Below, in pieces: positions 1 through 6,858 of a stretch of 50,436 nt of DNA. The stretch spans positions 1-50,436 of the IMG/VR virus record IMGVR_UViG_3300006871_000011. The stretch is one strand, 5' to 3'. A model generated the notes under the pieces. It was not told the origin of the DNA, searched no databases, and saw only the letters and a list, made by a program, of their open reading frames with translations. A program made the position numbers and the translations under genes. Origin of the DNA: a virus. Within the stretch, counting starts at the first letter, position 1; the number at the start of each line of letters is the position of its first letter.

Positions 1-157
1 CGTGGCCGGCGGTGCGGGCGACGATCGAGCGGGGCAGGAGATCCGGCGCGAACTCGTCGGGCTTCAGTCCGGCGAGGGTGAGGCCGGCGCGGAGGTCGGC
101 GAGCTGCACGGTGGCCGGGGTGGACCACGAGACGATGAAACCGATGGGTGTGTTCAC
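1..157 (-). CDS. DUF6744-like protein, N-terminal part (continues across the window junction)
   Basis: A GTG start at 155-157 opens a frame that runs off the left edge. Its stop-start junction with the ViaA-like gene is a GTGA overlap (stop at 154-156), so the two are probably translationally coupled. The first residues read MNTPIGFIVSWSTPATVQLA, followed by a region ending RSIVARTAGH. If the window is joined end to end, the frame continues without a stop or shift into the segment at 49742-50436, giving a 283-aa protein. The segment resembles the N-terminus of DUF6744 proteins of phages and planctomycete-like bacteria; their function is unknown to me. The gene lies directly downstream of the RavA/ViaA-like pair. 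The family call rests on recall of family features and is moderate. Confidence 0.7.
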   Translation of the reverse strand, partial: MNTPIGFIVSWSTPATVQLADLRAGLTLAGLKPDEFAPDLLPRSIVARTAGH

Positions 158-1527
158 AGGGACTCCGTGGAGGTGGGTCCGATGCTCAGGATGACATCGA
201 GGCCCGGTTGGTTGAGGTCGAGCGATGGGATGGTCCAGACGCCTGCGTCACAGAAGCGCTGGAGCGTCGGGGCTTTGCGGACCTCGACGCCAATGCCGAA
301 CGTGCGGACGTGCATCTGCTTCGCCCACGCGCGGTAGCTCGTGAGTAACTCGTCAGGCAGGCCGACGTCGTCGTCGGTGATGATGATGTGATCCGCGCGC
401 GCGCCGACTGGCCCCTTCGGCCATGCCGTCGTCGGGAGCGTGTGGAGCGGCCCGTCGAGCGAGGTGCCGCCCGAGTAGAACGCGGTGAGCCACTCGATGA
501 TCGCGTCGGGGCTCGCCGTGTGATCGACGACGCGGATCTCCGGGGTGCCCGAGAACGCGGAGAGCGCGAACGGCCGCTTTTGCGCGCGGGCGATCGAGGC
601 CATCGCAAGGCAGAGCCCTTTGGCGGCTTCGATCTTCTCACCGGTCATCGAGCCTGACTCGTCGAGCGAGACGACGATCGGCCCCATCGCCACCGGGCTG
701 CGCGTGATCCGTCGATAGGATAATGCGCGCCGATTGGCGAGTCGGTGCATCGCGAGCAACTCCAGCTCAGGGACCGCGCCAGCGACCAGCCCGGCCTCGA
801 TCGGGAGCATCCGCGCGAGATCGCCGGACAGCTCGATGCCGGTAATCTCCATGCCGGGCAGGTCCGTGCGCTCGCGCTGGAGGCGCTGGGCCTTGGCGAT
901 GAACCGCCCCGCGAGCCGCATAATGTTCACGAGGTTCGGCTGTGCCCGGAGCCGGCGCGTGTAGCCGGCCAGCTTGTTGCCGTCGAGCCCGAGCCCGGAG
1001 CCGAGCCCGAGCCCTGCGCCGATCGCCTCGGCCGCGTCAGCCGCGTCGGCCGCCTGCTTGAGCGCCTCGCGCGTCGACCGCATCCGGGCGATCGAGTCCT
1101 GTGCCGATTCGGTCTCGGGGTCGGTCGGCTTGGGGTGCTCGGCGACGTACGCATTCCACTGCTGCGCCAGCTCGCCCGAGGCGATCTCCGCGAGCGCCGG
1201 CTGGCCGATCGTGCGCGCCCGGAGCGCGTTGCACTCGGGCGCGGCGAGCAACTGCTGCCACCACTGCGCCCGGTTGACGTCGGCGGGGCGCTCGGCCGGT
1301 GTGGGGTTGGGCGAGAGCAGGGTCTCGATCGCGTCGGCCGCGACGAGCGGGTCGGCGCTCTCGACGCCGGCCTCGGTCCATGTGTCCGCGAGGCGCGCGC
1401 CGGCCCGCTTGGTCCAGCGGTCCGTGTCGAGCACCGTGGGTGACTCCTCGACCGGAGCGGTGAAGCGGGCCACGTCGCCCGCTGCCGCCTGACCGTCGCC
1501 GAGGAGGGTCTTGAGATCGTCGCTCAT
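154..1527 (-). CDS. ViaA-like von Willebrand factor A domain protein
   Basis: A 457-aa protein. The C-terminal third is a VWA domain with the metal-ion-dependent adhesion site DESGSM at residues 289-294, preceded by the strand GPIVVSL and followed by KGLCLAMASIARAQKRPFAL, a pattern close to the ViaA C-terminal domain. Later segments FYSGGTSLDGPL and the Asp-rich strand HIIITDDDV fit the remaining VWA fold. The N-terminal part is helical and Ala-rich with a short GLGLGSGLGL stretch near residue 175. In bacteria ViaA partners the MoxR ATPase RavA, and here a RavA-like gene lies just upstream. The start ATG (1525-1527) overlaps the stop of a micro-ORF by ATGA, and its own stop overlaps the GTG start of the DUF6744-like gene. 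Role inferred: substrate or membrane adaptor of the ATPase; the phage function is unknown. Confidence 0.85.
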   Translation of the reverse strand: MSDDLKTLLGDGQAAAGDVARFTAPVEESPTVLDTDRWTKRAGARLADTWTEAGVESADPLVAADAIETLLSPNPTPAERPADVNRAQWWQQLLAAPECNALRARTIGQPALAEIASGELAQQWNAYVAEHPKPTDPETESAQDSIARMRSTREALKQAADAADAAEAIGAGLGLGSGLGLDGNKLAGYTRRLRAQPNLVNIMRLAGRFIAKAQRLQRERTDLPGMEITGIELSGDLARMLPIEAGLVAGAVPELELLAMHRLANRRALSYRRITRSPVAMGPIVVSLDESGSMTGEKIEAAKGLCLAMASIARAQKRPFALSAFSGTPEIRVVDHTASPDAIIEWLTAFYSGGTSLDGPLHTLPTTAWPKGPVGARADHIIITDDDVGLPDELLTSYRAWAKQMHVRTFGIGVEVRKAPTLQRFCDAGVWTIPSLDLNQPGLDVILSIGPTSTESL

Positions 1528-1670
1528 GTGGGCCTGATCCAGTGTGAGGAAAGCAGGATTAGGGAGGATGGGCCGGAACTGTTAAGTCCACGTAACTCGC
1601 CCGCGTTGCCCGAGGGCTGCGGTGGTTGTTCCGTCTTCCTTGACGCCCGTGTACTCCCCAACCCGCTCAT
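1524..1670 (-). CDS. 48-aa micro-ORF between the RavA-like and ViaA-like genes
   Basis: The 139 bases between the ATPase stop and the VWA start are filled by one open frame whose ATG (1668-1670) overlaps the ATPase stop as ATGA, and whose TGA (1524-1526) overlaps the VWA start as ATGA. The peptide begins MSGLGSTRASRKTEQ, is rich in Ser, Gly and Pro and ends SSHWIRPT. Its codons include TTA, CTT, CTA and TTG, so the base composition is less GC-rich than neighbouring genes. That could mean a non-coding spacer, but two exact ATGA junctions argue for real coupled translation. I recognise no family. Confidence 0.45.
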   Translation of the reverse strand: MSGLGSTRASRKTEQPPQPSGNAGELRGLNSSGPSSLILLSSHWIRPT

Positions 1671-2779
1671 GACGCCATCGCGGCCAGCATCGCCTCGACC
1701 TTGGCGGCTGGGAGCCCCATCGCGGTCGCCTGCAAGCGGACGTGCGCCTGCTTGACGTAGGTGACCGTCTTCGCGGCGCGGCCGTTCGCGCCCGGCTGGG
1801 CGGCGAGCTGCTGCGCTTCCTTGACCAGCGTGTCGATCTTCGTGATCGCGTCCATCCGCGTCGCCGCGTCGGTCGCGTGCCGGACCAGCTCGTCGGTCTC
1901 GATCAGGATGGCATCGAGTTTCGCGCCGAGTGGGTTGGCGCGAGCGACGACTTTCTGCGCGGCCGGCGCGGCCTGCTCGGGCACCGACCAGAGGACGTAC
2001 TGGAGGGGCTCCAAGTCGATCGGCTCGACGATCGGCGCGCCACGCATGACGGCCGAGGCGCGGGCGATCTTGTCCGCTGAGCGCAAGCGACGATCGGACA
2101 CCGAGATGCCGGCCTCGTCGAGATCCGCGAGGATCAGGTCGAGCGTCTCGTACGCCGCCGGGCTCCACTGCTTCCGGCCCGCGAGCTGATTGGCGACGTC
2201 GAGATCGGCGAGCGTGCACACCGGCGCGAGGGCCGGCGGGGCGAACGTGAGGAGCTGGCGACGGAGCCCAGCGCCGAGGTAGTTCACCGTGGCGCGGAGC
2301 GTCCAGCGGTCGAGCATCGCGGCGTCTTCGGGCCACGTATTCGCCGAGGCGATCGCCGAGACCAGCGGGGTCTTGATCTGCTGCGTCCCGATCAGCGCTT
2401 GCCGTTCGGGGCCGAGCAGGTGGAGCAGCGAGTCTTGAATCGCCGCCGAGGCGCGTCCGATCTCGTCGAGATACAGGACGTGCGCGTCGGCCGCGTAGCC
2501 GGCCGTGATGTGCTCGTACCGATCTTGGCGGAGCGCCGCGATCGAGACCGGCCCCCAGAGGGCCTCGGGGGCGGTGGTGGGCGAGAGGAGCCGCTCGCAG
2601 TAGCGCGCGTCGCTGATCGCGGCGGCGGCGGTGCGGCAGAGGAGAGACTTCGCGGTGCCCGGCGGGCCGACGAGCAGGACGTGCTCGCGGGCGATCAGGG
2701 CGAGCGTGAGGAGCTGCGCCTCACGGTCGCGGCCGATCAACTGGCCGGCGATGGCGGTTGACAGCGGATGGAGTGACAT
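1667..2779 (-). CDS. RavA-like MoxR-family AAA+ ATPase
   Basis: A 370-aa AAA+ protein. Walker A is GPPGTAKS (residues 38-45), Walker B VLYLDEI (101-107), and a sensor-1 Asn lies in SAIASAN (147). The stretch WGPVSIAALRQDRYEHITAG between the Walker motifs and the DRW..R segment near 157-163 are typical of the RavA branch of MoxR ATPases. The C-terminal third is helical. RavA works with the VWA protein ViaA, and a ViaA-like gene follows, separated only by a micro-ORF. MoxR/VWA pairs act as chaperone-like machines remodelling protein complexes or membrane enzymes; what it remodels here is unknown. The ribosome site before ATG 2779 is weak, and a strong hairpin lies at 2801-2830 just upstream, suggesting separate control from the two preceding genes. 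Confidence 0.9.
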   Translation of the reverse strand: MSLHPLSTAIAGQLIGRDREAQLLTLALIAREHVLLVGPPGTAKSLLCRTAAAAISDARYCERLLSPTTAPEALWGPVSIAALRQDRYEHITAGYAADAHVLYLDEIGRASAAIQDSLLHLLGPERQALIGTQQIKTPLVSAIASANTWPEDAAMLDRWTLRATVNYLGAGLRRQLLTFAPPALAPVCTLADLDVANQLAGRKQWSPAAYETLDLILADLDEAGISVSDRRLRSADKIARASAVMRGAPIVEPIDLEPLQYVLWSVPEQAAPAAQKVVARANPLGAKLDAILIETDELVRHATDAATRMDAITKIDTLVKEAQQLAAQPGANGRAAKTVTYVKQAHVRLQATAMGLPAAKVEAMLAAMAS

Positions 2780-2800
2780 GGACTCTCACAGGCGGTTGGA

Positions 2801-2830
2801 AGGGCCACGCCCACGGGCGGGCGTGGCCCT
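2801..2830 (-). terminator. 12-bp perfect hairpin upstream of the RavA-like gene
   Basis: AGGGCCACGCCC (2801-2812) and GGGCGTGGCCCT (2819-2830) pair perfectly around a 6-base loop, in the 60-base gap between the gene ending at 2840 and the RavA-like start. There is no U-run after it on the minus strand, so it may be an attenuator, a processing site or a stability element rather than a full terminator. Confidence 0.6.
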
Positions 2831-2839
2831 CGTACGGGG

Positions 2840-3106
2840 TTACAGCTTGGTTTCCTTGCGGGTGATGACGCACACCTCGATGTCGCCGCTCATGGCGCGT
2901 GCGCGCTTGCCTTTCGAGAGGAGCGCTTTCTGGCCGAGGTAGTTGACGACGGCGTCGATGTCGATGTGCAGCTCGACCTCGCCGGTGATGGTGGAGAACG
3001 GCAGCCGCACCCACGTCTGCCGCTTCTCGTCGTTCTCGGTCTGCGTCATGCGGGTGCGCTGCGCGGTCATAACGCGCCGAAGGATGCGCTGCTTCACTTC
3101 GCCCAC
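2840..3106 (-). CDS. Hypothetical small protein
   Basis: An 88-aa product if the GTG at 3104-3106 is used. It then overlaps the upstream gene by 13 bases; internal ATGs at 3070 and 3049 are alternatives, and none has a clear Shine-Dalgarno site, so the start is uncertain. The middle (WVRLPFSTITGEVELHIDID) looks like beta strands, followed by a Lys/Arg stretch (SKGKRARAM) and a final strand IEVCVITRKETKL. I recognise no family. It is the second gene of the leftward operon. Confidence 0.65.
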   Translation of the reverse strand: MGEVKQRILRRVMTAQRTRMTQTENDEKRQTWVRLPFSTITGEVELHIDIDAVVNYLGQKALLSKGKRARAMSGDIEVCVITRKETKL

Positions 3107-3480
3107 CGCACGACTGCGCCCGTGGGCAGGTCCACTTCGACCGGCGAGCGCACGCCGGAGACGACGTCGGAGTCCGCGTCGGGGCGGATGTAGACGCCCG
3201 CGAGCACCTGATCCCCTCGGCCGATCGTGAGGGAGACGGTGCCATCGGGGTAGTGCGTGTAGCCGACCATCGTGCCGCCGTTACTCTCGTGCGAGTGCGT
3301 CAGGATCTCGGCCCGCTTGGTGGCGGTGCGGTCCACCTGACTCGTGCGCTCGATCGGCCCGTTCGGGCTGCGGATGCTCGACGCCACGGTCAGGAAGGCT
3401 TCGACCGTGCTCGGCGGCGTGGGCGCGACGTGCTCGCGACCGGCCGCCTCCTCGACGTCGGTAATGCTTCGGGGTTCCAT
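3094..3480 (-). CDS. Hypothetical protein, first gene of the leftward operon
   Basis: A 128-aa protein starting at ATG 3478-3480 with a good ribosome site (GGAGGT six bases upstream). The N-terminal half is polar and probably flexible; the C-terminal half is strand-rich (TMVGYTHYPDGTVSLTIGRG, then VLAGVYIRPDAD). No family recognised. It is the first coding sequence after the divergent control region, with a long leader of more than 200 bases if the promoter at 3722-3751 is used. Confidence 0.75.
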   Translation of the reverse strand: MEPRSITDVEEAAGREHVAPTPPSTVEAFLTVASSIRSPNGPIERTSQVDRTATKRAEILTHSHESNGGTMVGYTHYPDGTVSLTIGRGDQVLAGVYIRPDADSDVVSGVRSPVEVDLPTGAVVRWAK

Positions 3481-3721
3481 CGGGTACCTCCACGCTCAAG
3501 GTGTGAAACGGGACTGACAGATGCGACGACGCGCCCGGGGATGCTCCGGGGCTCTCGCTCGGGGGGAAGTGCCCGAGGTCGGTGCGTCGAATTGTCAAAT
3601 AACCGCTTTCCCACCACCGGCTCGCTCGCACCGACCGTCTGTCGCGTTGGGGCTCACATCCTTGCCGCGCCGGGCCATCCGCCCGTTTCCCGCCGATCGG
3701 CCGCTTCGTCCGGCCGCCTGA

Positions 3722-3751
3722 ATCCTACCACCGGACACCGTGTCCTGTCAA
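3722..3751 (-). promoter_or_regulatory. Leftward sigma70-type promoter
   Basis: On the minus strand TTGACA (3751-3746) is followed by an 18-base spacer and TAGGAT (3727-3722; four of six consensus bases). This is the only TTGACA in the region with a plausible -10. The spacer holds a perfect 13-base inverted repeat. It would drive the operon that starts with the gene ending at 3480. Confidence 0.55.
3733..3745. promoter_or_regulatory. Operator-like palindrome inside the leftward promoter
   Basis: GGACAC-C-GTGTCC is a perfect inverted repeat with one central base, lying entirely between the -35 and -10 boxes of the leftward promoter. That is a classic place for a repressor to block polymerase. 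Candidate binders are the XRE-like or LuxR-like proteins encoded in the genome; this is inference. Confidence 0.5.
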
Positions 3752-3792
3752 GTACCGCGTAAGTCTCACGGGCACGGGCACTTGGCTCTTTG

Positions 3793-3806
3793 GTCCCGCA
3801 CGGGAC
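3793..3806. promoter_or_regulatory. Second inverted repeat of the control region
   Basis: GTCCCG-CA-CGGGAC is a perfect 14-base inverted repeat about 50 bases from the palindrome in the leftward promoter. The half-sites differ from those of the first repeat, so it may bind another protein or be chance in GC-rich DNA. Confidence 0.35.
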
Positions 3807-3826
3807 TACGCTCGGGTGAGGTGGTG

Positions 3827-3855
3827 TTGCGCTATTTTCGGCCCCCACGCACTAT
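3827..3855 (+). promoter_or_regulatory. Weak rightward promoter candidate
   Basis: TTGCGC (3827-3832), a 17-base spacer and CACTAT (3850-3855) lie about 130 bases before the first rightward gene. Both boxes match the consensus only in part, so this is the best candidate seen rather than a firm call. Confidence 0.25.
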
Positions 3856-3981
3856 GCAGTCGTTAGGGGGGAGATGCCGGGGTGGCAACGGTCCCTGAGT
3901 GCCGTTTTGTCGGAGTCGACCTCGCGGGGAAGACAACGGACACTCCTGCGCCCCCCGTCTTCAGTTTCGAGGAGACATGCG

Positions 3982-4314
3982 ATGGCTGACCGCGATTACC
4001 ACAAGCTCCCGCCTGACGCTAAGCCGTTGCGGGAGCCGCAGTTAGATCCGACCGAGGTGAAGGTGATCGACGCATCGAGCACGTCGGCGATGGACCTCAC
4101 TGTCGGCGACCAGCCGGTCAACGTCGAGGGCTGGAAGCCACCCCCGGTCGCGGTCACCGTCAGCGTGGCGGCCGATGGCTCGCTCACGGTCTCGGGCTTC
4201 ATCGCGCCGCAGCAGTACGACACGATGGAGCTGGCGGACCGGCTGTTGGCGCGGGACGAGATGCTCGGCCAGCTCCGCGACGAGCTGAATCGGATCTGGA
4301 GCATCCCGGCATGA
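3982..4314 (+). CDS. Hypothetical protein, first rightward gene
   Basis: A 110-aa protein. The ATG at 3982 is chosen because GAGGAGA lies 6 bases upstream; the frame is open further upstream but without a ribosome site. The middle contains strand-like segments (VAVTVSVAADGSLTVSGF, near residues 60-78) and the end is helical (ELADRLLARDEMLGQLRDEL). Its stop overlaps the next start as ATGA. No family recognised. Confidence 0.75.
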   Translation: MADRDYHKLPPDAKPLREPQLDPTEVKVIDASSTSAMDLTVGDQPVNVEGWKPPPVAVTVSVAADGSLTVSGFIAPQQYDTMELADRLLARDEMLGQLRDELNRIWSIPA

Positions 4315-5042
4315 AGGAGGAGGCGCGCAACTGGCTCGCGCAGCGGATGCGGGAGATCGAGCAGGGTGTGAGCCGCGCGCAGGAGGTGGCCGAGGATGCG
4401 TACGCCAAGGCCGAGGCGGCGCAGAGCGAAGCGCTCGCCATGCGGCGCACGGCGCGGAAGCCGCTGATCGCTGCGCCCGAGGAGGCGTTCTCGGTCGTCC
4501 CGACGAAGCTGGTGCGCGATTGGGTACGCTCCGAGCTGCTGCCCGAAGTGATCCCGAGGCTCTACGACATCGGCATGGGCGTGCAGAAGTTCGACGTACC
4601 CACGATGGCCGGCAATGTCGTCACCGTCCCCGCGCCCGCCTCGGTGCAGGTGAACGCGATCGCGACGCTGATCGACGTCGGCATGGGCCACAACAAGCAC
4701 GACGAGACGGGCATGGACGAGCTACCCGGCGTCTTCGCGCTCGGGGAGCTGGAGCTGGTGGCGGTGCAGGAGCGGAACGAGCAGCTCCGGTCGAGTGGCG
4801 GGATACTGGCGTCAGGGAACGGCTCTCCACCCGAGTTTTCGGAGACCACTGGCGCGACGGTGCCGGAAGGGCACGAGGTCGTCGAGGTCGACGAAGACCC
4901 CATGAAGGGCATCGGGAACGGCACGCACCCGGGCGAGGAGCCGCCGCCGGAGCCGCCGCCTGCCCCGCCCACGCTGGAGCAGCAGATCCTTGCCCGTCGC
5001 CGGATGCGGCGCGACGTCCGTGGGAACGGTGGCGGCCAGTGA
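4311..5042 (+). CDS. Hypothetical coiled-coil protein
   Basis: A 243-aa protein beginning MKEEARNWLAQRMREIEQGV and continuing as an Ala/Glu-rich helix to about residue 45, a likely coiled coil. Strand-forming segments with repeated VPTMAGNVVTVPAPAS-type composition follow, and then a Pro/Glu-rich tail (EEPPPEPPPAPP) and a basic end. It overlaps its neighbours at ATGA (4311) and GTGA (5039). Function unknown. Confidence 0.75.
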   Translation: MKEEARNWLAQRMREIEQGVSRAQEVAEDAYAKAEAAQSEALAMRRTARKPLIAAPEEAFSVVPTKLVRDWVRSELLPEVIPRLYDIGMGVQKFDVPTMAGNVVTVPAPASVQVNAIATLIDVGMGHNKHDETGMDELPGVFALGELELVAVQERNEQLRSSGGILASGNGSPPEFSETTGATVPEGHEVVEVDEDPMKGIGNGTHPGEEPPPEPPPAPPTLEQQILARRRMRRDVRGNGGGQ

Positions 5043-5317
5043 CCGTCACCCTCATGCCGGCCAAAGGGCCGCCCTCGCTCCTCGCGGAACTAACGTTCAT
5101 CGGCCCGCTGTCGATCGCCGGTCCGCTCACGTTCGCGCACTGCAACTTCATCGGCCCGACCGAGGTGCTGAACACCGCGCCATTCTTCTCGCACTGCACG
5201 TTCCACGGGGATCTCATTCTCCCGCCCGACTACGAGCTGCCGGAGTCGAACCATTGCAGCGAAACCATCGTCACCCGAGCGATCTATGACCGGACCTTCC
5301 GATCCCACACTGCCTGA
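5039..5317 (+). CDS. Small hypothetical protein with repeated hydrophobic strands
   Basis: A 92-aa protein from a GTG start that overlaps the preceding stop (GTGA). Repeating units such as ELTFIGPLSIAGPLTFAHC, FIGPTEV and FFSHCTFHGDL resemble stacked short strands of a beta-helix or pentapeptide-like type, though the repeat is not regular. Its last 32 bases overlap the next gene. No family assigned. Confidence 0.6.
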   Translation: MTVTLMPAKGPPSLLAELTFIGPLSIAGPLTFAHCNFIGPTEVLNTAPFFSHCTFHGDLILPPDYELPESNHCSETIVTRAIYDRTFRSHTA

Positions 5318-5675
5318 TCCCGCCGACCGGCTCGCCGTCATCGAGCCCATCGAGGTCGATCTCACAAAAGTGCGCGCGGCGGTGCTGCGTGTGGAAAGAA
5401 CGCACGGCCGAGGGGTGACGCCTCGGGAGGTCCAGCTCCTCGCGGCAGCGGTGCGGAAGTTCGCGCCCGAGCTGGTGCCGGCGCAGGGCGAGGTGCCGAC
5501 GATCACGACGCAGCCGTGCTGCATCTCGTGCGGGACGGCGGTCGCGCATCGGGGCGAGCAGTGCCCGACCTGCCGCGCGAAGACGGACGCGCGCCCCAAG
5601 CCGCTGTTTGATCTCAGCCCGCAGAAGGCTCCGCCGTACGTGCCGGCCACCGAGGAACGAGGAGACGACGAATGA
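5286..5675 (+). CDS. Small zinc-ribbon protein
   Basis: A 129-aa protein. Residues 78-96 hold a CxxC...CxxC zinc-ribbon pattern (CISCGTAVAHRGEQCPTC). The N-terminal part is a helical domain with RGVTPREVQLLAAAVRKF. It overlaps the preceding gene by 32 bases and the next by ATGA. Function unknown; a nucleic-acid or protein-binding role is likely for this kind of ribbon. Confidence 0.65.
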   Translation: MTGPSDPTLPDPADRLAVIEPIEVDLTKVRAAVLRVERTHGRGVTPREVQLLAAAVRKFAPELVPAQGEVPTITTQPCCISCGTAVAHRGEQCPTCRAKTDARPKPLFDLSPQKAPPYVPATEERGDDE

Positions 5676-6385
5676 GCCTGTCCCGTCTGAAGCGAATCGA
5701 CGCCGCGATCCAGAAGCACGGGCTCGGGCGCAAAGCCTCGCCCGACGCGAACGACCATCGCTACCTGCTGCGGGCCATCACGCCCCCGCCGGTGGTGCTC
5801 ACGCGCTACTGGTCGGCCGGCGTCGTGCTCAATCAGGGGCAGACCTCCGAGTGCGTCGCGAACGCATGGACCGGGTTCCTGATGGCCGCGCCGCTCAAGG
5901 ACACGCTCTCCGCCCTCGGCGGCGTCGCCTTCGTGCACCAGCTCTACACCGAGGCGCAGGAGCGCGACGAGTGGCCGGGCACGGGCTACGACGGCACCTC
6001 GGTGCGCGGCGGCGTCAAGGCGCTCGTCGACCGCCACCGCGTCGGCGAGTTCCGCTGGGCGTTCGACGCGGAGACCTGCCGGCAGTGGGTGCTCACGCGC
6101 GGGCCGCTCGTGTTCGGCACGGACTGGTATGAGGAGATGTTCGTGCCCGATGCGCGGGCGTACCTGCACGACAAGGGCACCGTGGCCGGCGGCCATGCGT
6201 ATCTCGTCGTGGGCTTCTCGCAAAAGCGCTGGGCGTTCCGTATCGTCAACTCGTGGGGGCGCGAGTGGGCCGGCTCCGAGGGCGGCCGCGCGTGGCTCCC
6301 GTTCGATGTCGCCGACCGGCTGGTGCAGGCACAGGGCGAAGCCTGCTCGGCGATCGAGCTGACTCCACCTCCGGTGATCCCGTGA
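5672..6385 (+). CDS. Papain-like (C1 family) cysteine peptidase
   Basis: A 237-aa protein with a full papain-type catalytic set: oxyanion Gln in NQGQTSEC (Q55), nucleophile Cys61, His175 in VAGGHAYLVV and Asn193 in IVNSWG. There is no secretion signal and no obvious long propeptide, only about 50 residues before the active-site Gln. Phage C1-like peptidases are sporadic and their targets unknown. Here it sits in the accessory block before the terminase, not beside the capsid genes, so a role against host proteins is as likely as virion maturation. It starts by ATGA overlap with the zinc-ribbon gene. Confidence 0.85.
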   Translation: MSLSRLKRIDAAIQKHGLGRKASPDANDHRYLLRAITPPPVVLTRYWSAGVVLNQGQTSECVANAWTGFLMAAPLKDTLSALGGVAFVHQLYTEAQERDEWPGTGYDGTSVRGGVKALVDRHRVGEFRWAFDAETCRQWVLTRGPLVFGTDWYEEMFVPDARAYLHDKGTVAGGHAYLVVGFSQKRWAFRIVNSWGREWAGSEGGRAWLPFDVADRLVQAQGEACSAIELTPPPVIP

Positions 6386-6573
6386 TGTACAAGTGCAACG
6401 GCTGCGGCCGCGAGCAGCACTACCCCGACGTGCTCAAGTACGACGCGACAGACCAGCGCTGCGGCGGCACGCGCCTCGTGCGGCAGCAACCGAACCATCC
6501 GCCTCCGGAGCCGGGCACGACCGAGCCCTGCCCCGGCACCCTTCAGCCGGTCGAGGAGCGCGAGCCCGAATGA
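6382..6573 (+). CDS. Small zinc-ribbon protein
   Basis: A 63-aa product if the GTG at 6382 is used (it overlaps the protease stop); an ATG follows immediately at 6385. The sequence opens MYKCNGCGREQHYPDVLKYD and contains further cysteines (QRCGG, EPCPGTLQ), a degenerate zinc ribbon. Its stop overlaps the next start as ATGA. Function unknown. Confidence 0.65.
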   Translation: MMYKCNGCGREQHYPDVLKYDATDQRCGGTRLVRQQPNHPPPEPGTTEPCPGTLQPVEEREPE

Positions 6574-6857
6574 GCGACGACGAGCCGCAGGGCCAAGAGT
6601 ACCACCGCATCGACCCGGCCTACTTCGGCGGCGTCGACGAGACCACCGCGCTCTACATCGGGCTCGCCATCAACGGACCACGCGGGCAGCTCGACACGAC
6701 GCTCGATGTGCTCGACTACCCGCAGCTCGTCCTCATGCCGTGCGGCTTCGGCGCGGAGTTCACGCGCGAGACGATGCCGCGCGTGAGCACGCCCTGCTCG
6801 TGCGGCAACCCGTCGCACTGGCTCGTGCTCTACACCTTCACCGACGAGGAAGCCTAA
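6570..6857 (+). CDS. Small hypothetical protein with C-terminal Cys cluster
   Basis: A 95-aa protein, start ATG 6570 by ATGA overlap. It ends with a cysteine cluster (STPCSCGNPSHWLVLYTF), suggesting metal binding, and an acidic tail. Middle strands and the segment YPQLVLMPCGFGAEF are unassigned. It lies in a run of small coupled genes after the protease. Confidence 0.6.
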   Translation: MSDDEPQGQEYHRIDPAYFGGVDETTALYIGLAINGPRGQLDTTLDVLDYPQLVLMPCGFGAEFTRETMPRVSTPCSCGNPSHWLVLYTFTDEEA

Positions 6858-6858
6858 C

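Larger units (their letters stand above)
3481..3981. promoter_or_regulatory. Divergent control region, non-coding
   Basis: These 501 bases separate the leftward and rightward transcription units and hold no convincing gene. They contain a TTGACA-type promoter facing left, two perfect inverted repeats (3733-3745 and 3793-3806), a second TTGACA on the minus strand at 3593-3598 without a matching -10, and a weak rightward promoter candidate. A ribosome site (GAGGAGA, 3969-3975) precedes the rightward gene. Confidence 0.75.

Noticed and set aside
3593-3598. Second TTGACA on the minus strand as a promoter nearer to the first leftward gene
   Set aside because: No -10-like hexamer at 16-19 bases spacing; the DNA there is very GC-rich.
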